Below, one piece after another: positions 63,101 through 64,000 of a stretch of 64,000 bases of DNA (position 1 is the stretch's first letter; each line of letters opens with the position of its first letter). The position numbers and the translations under genes were made by a program. The stretch spans positions 2,121,001 to 2,185,000 of the forward strand of contig CM024183.1 in the NCBI GenBank assembly GCA_013433145.1. The letters are read 5' to 3'. The notes under the pieces were generated by a model. That model had not been told where the DNA came from. It did not search any database and saw only the letters and a list, made by a program, of their open reading frames with translations. This DNA comes from Ascaris suum. Taxonomy: Eukaryota; Nematoda; Chromadorea; Rhabditida; Ascarididae.

Positions 63101-63792
63101 GATTTTCACCTCCCCGATGCCAGTGCATAAAAAGTTTGCCAAACTGACCATGCACTATTCAGCTTGCATACTACTTGCAAAAAGTCCACCTATGTGTCCA
63201 ATGGTGTGCTTTTTCGATTCCGCTTTCCATACCAGCAAGCTATATGGCTTCTAAACCATGCAGTTATGAATTTTATGGCGTTCTTCACTCGTTAGATGTA
63301 TAATGTACCTTGATATGTGCATCATTAATTTTGTACAGATAAATTCATCGAGATAAGCGTGTCCTGTCCACGGACAACAGAGTCGAGATAAGTCGCCACA
63401 TCAGTAAGCCGTGCCTACCATCTACTTAAGTCTTTTTTTAATCTGGAAACCATTGCGAAAAACCGGAATCTTTTAAACTTCCGTCCGGGACCAAGTATGA
63501 GGAACCTGAATTCGCTCACCTGCCTATCACGTGATGGAACTGTGGCGACGTTCTCTTCCTGAGGCCGAATGCGCCTCGTATTTGCACTGATTGCACTCGA
63601 CTTACGATTTCTACTTGCCAGATCAGCTGGTATATCACCAAAGCTTGCCTGTTCTTCACGTTCGTTAGCTGCAACCGCCTGTTGCGAATCATCGTCGTTT
63701 TCATCATGTGCCATTGTCGAATTGCTAGGCTTTTCGAATGCAAATCCATAGCACTGATATTTTGTATCGCTTTGCAGAAACGTTACCGCGTC
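55186..63792 (-). CDS. single-pass transmembrane protein with long low-complexity tail, partial
   Basis: Five phase-0 exons are read on the minus strand, in order 63792-63520, 58811-58632, 57831-57727, 56655-56242 and 55536-55186, with GT...AG edges. The first is acidic and polar (HDENDDDSQQAVAANEREEQ). The second opens with a transmembrane helix (IIIIIALVSGLVVVIAFIIL) followed by a basic stop-transfer (HLTRPR), suggesting an outside-to-inside single pass. The rest is a tail of at least 300 residues: a short acidic exon, a charged helical stretch, a Ser/Arg/Asp/Glu-rich low-complexity part, and a Pro/Gln-rich part (YAPPPIFAAQTLPLA). The start lies to the right, at or beyond the window edge; the stop is unresolved. 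Further exons are likely between 58811 and 63520. No family recognised; it could be a neuronal or adhesion-type surface protein. Confidence 0.62.
56242..56655 (-). CDS. transmembrane gene, exon e (Ser/Arg/Glu-rich)
   Basis: It encodes 138 codons: a charged helical start (VQVQQLRGKLRGKECEANGF), AVEKMQTQMPELKDLLKP, then a Ser/Thr/Asp/Glu/Arg low-complexity part with SRSSSSRRTRTSSWGW, ending ANRPPQ. Acceptor attgcag; strong donor cag|gtgagt. Confidence 0.75.
57727..57831 (-). CDS. transmembrane gene, exon d
   Basis: It encodes 35 codons, GTQLLTSKADNSDGIIMDDT then QWANDETPAPRAGQK. Acceptor gttttag; donor aag|gtaaac; phase 0 at both ends. Confidence 0.7.
58632..58811 (-). CDS. transmembrane gene, exon c (membrane helix)
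   Basis: It encodes 60 codons: a 20-residue Ile/Val-rich helix, a basic boundary, then EISAPIYPSMPLTRPLLIQN. Acceptor cctatag; donor cag|gtgatt. Confidence 0.75.
60157..60187. repeat. T31 homopolymer (poly-A on minus strand)
   Basis: This is the longest mononucleotide run in the window. On the minus strand it reads as a 3' poly-A tail after a GC-richer segment, as in a retroposed copy. Confidence 0.95.
60526..60560 (+). other. strong G-quadruplex motif
   Basis: It has at least five G runs (GGGGG, GGGG, GGGGG, GGG, GGGGGGG, then GGG) separated by single bases. It is the densest G tract in the window. Confidence 0.75.
62814..62886 (-). CDS. possible additional exon of the transmembrane gene
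   Basis: After tttgttacag the minus strand reads TSKADSILQELKESQLSEKL then PERF, up to a donor cg|gtgatg (phase 1). Its first residues match LLTSKAD in the exon at 57727-57831. The plus strand is also open here, so the call is tentative. Confidence 0.3.
63520..63792 (-). CDS. transmembrane gene, exon a
   Basis: It encodes 91 codons, DAVTFLQSDTKYQCYGFAFE through an acidic Gln/Ala-rich stretch to VPSRDRQ. Acceptor atttaaag; donor cag|gtgagc. One Asn-X-Ser/Thr site (NST) fits an extracellular location. Confidence 0.65.
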
Positions 63793-64000
63793 CTTTAAAT
63801 AAAAATGTTTTATATCAATATGCGAAGGGGATAGACACATACGCCATTCACTTCGATGACATCTCTGCGAGTAAAACCTCAAAAAGTGATTTTAAATAAA
63901 TCGACCCTAATTCTTAAGGATGTATTCATAGAACAGGTCTGCTTTATAGGCATCCACCTGGGTCGGTCAAAGCGTGAACGCCCATACAAAACTTTATAAG

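Overview
The window is eukaryotic, AT-rich nuclear DNA, most likely from a nematode. Protein-coding sequence is broken into exons of about 30-410 bp, separated by introns from under 100 bp to several kb with GT...AG ends. Two genes begin just after pyrimidine-rich TTTCAG/TTTACAG acceptors, as expected for spliced-leader trans-splicing. The best-resolved gene belongs to the divergent nematode branch of Na+/K+-ATPase alpha-like proteins. Kilobase introns and long (TA)n, (CT)n and homopolymer tracts fit a parasitic nematode (clade V-like) better than Caenorhabditis, but the species cannot be read from the sequence.

Layout. Positions 1-22,680 are mostly non-coding. They hold one short membrane-protein ORF (858-1079), two weak exon candidates near 2.3-3.8 kb, a 225-bp (TA)n tract, opposed C and G homopolymers and several small tandem duplications. 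Positions 22,718-44,521 (+) carry a P-type ATPase gene reconstructed as 21 coding exons with compatible splice phases throughout, giving about 1,083 residues. Positions 44,522-53,186 show no firm gene. Positions 53,202-54,018 (+) carry a three-exon gene for a small secreted protein of about 124 residues, with a trans-splice-like acceptor in front and an AATAAA behind. From 63,792 down to 55,186 (-) run exons of a single-pass transmembrane protein with a long low-complexity tail. Its 5' end lies outside or at the right edge of the window and its 3' end is unresolved.

The main point of interest is the ATPase. Its whole fold and ten membrane segments are present and the frame is intact, so it does not look like a decayed pseudogene. 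Yet nearly every signature that makes an ion pump work has been altered: the phosphorylation loop reads DKRGV instead of DKTGT, the hinge reads GDGVFD instead of GDGVND, the actuator loop SGEI instead of TGES, and M4 PQGL instead of PEGL. Acidic cation ligands in M6 and M8 are changed, and the SYGQEW beta-subunit contact is missing. This suggests a pump-derived protein with a non-pumping or strongly modified role. C. elegans CATP-1, a related divergent alpha subunit with a reported pump-independent function, is a precedent from the literature rather than something seen here.
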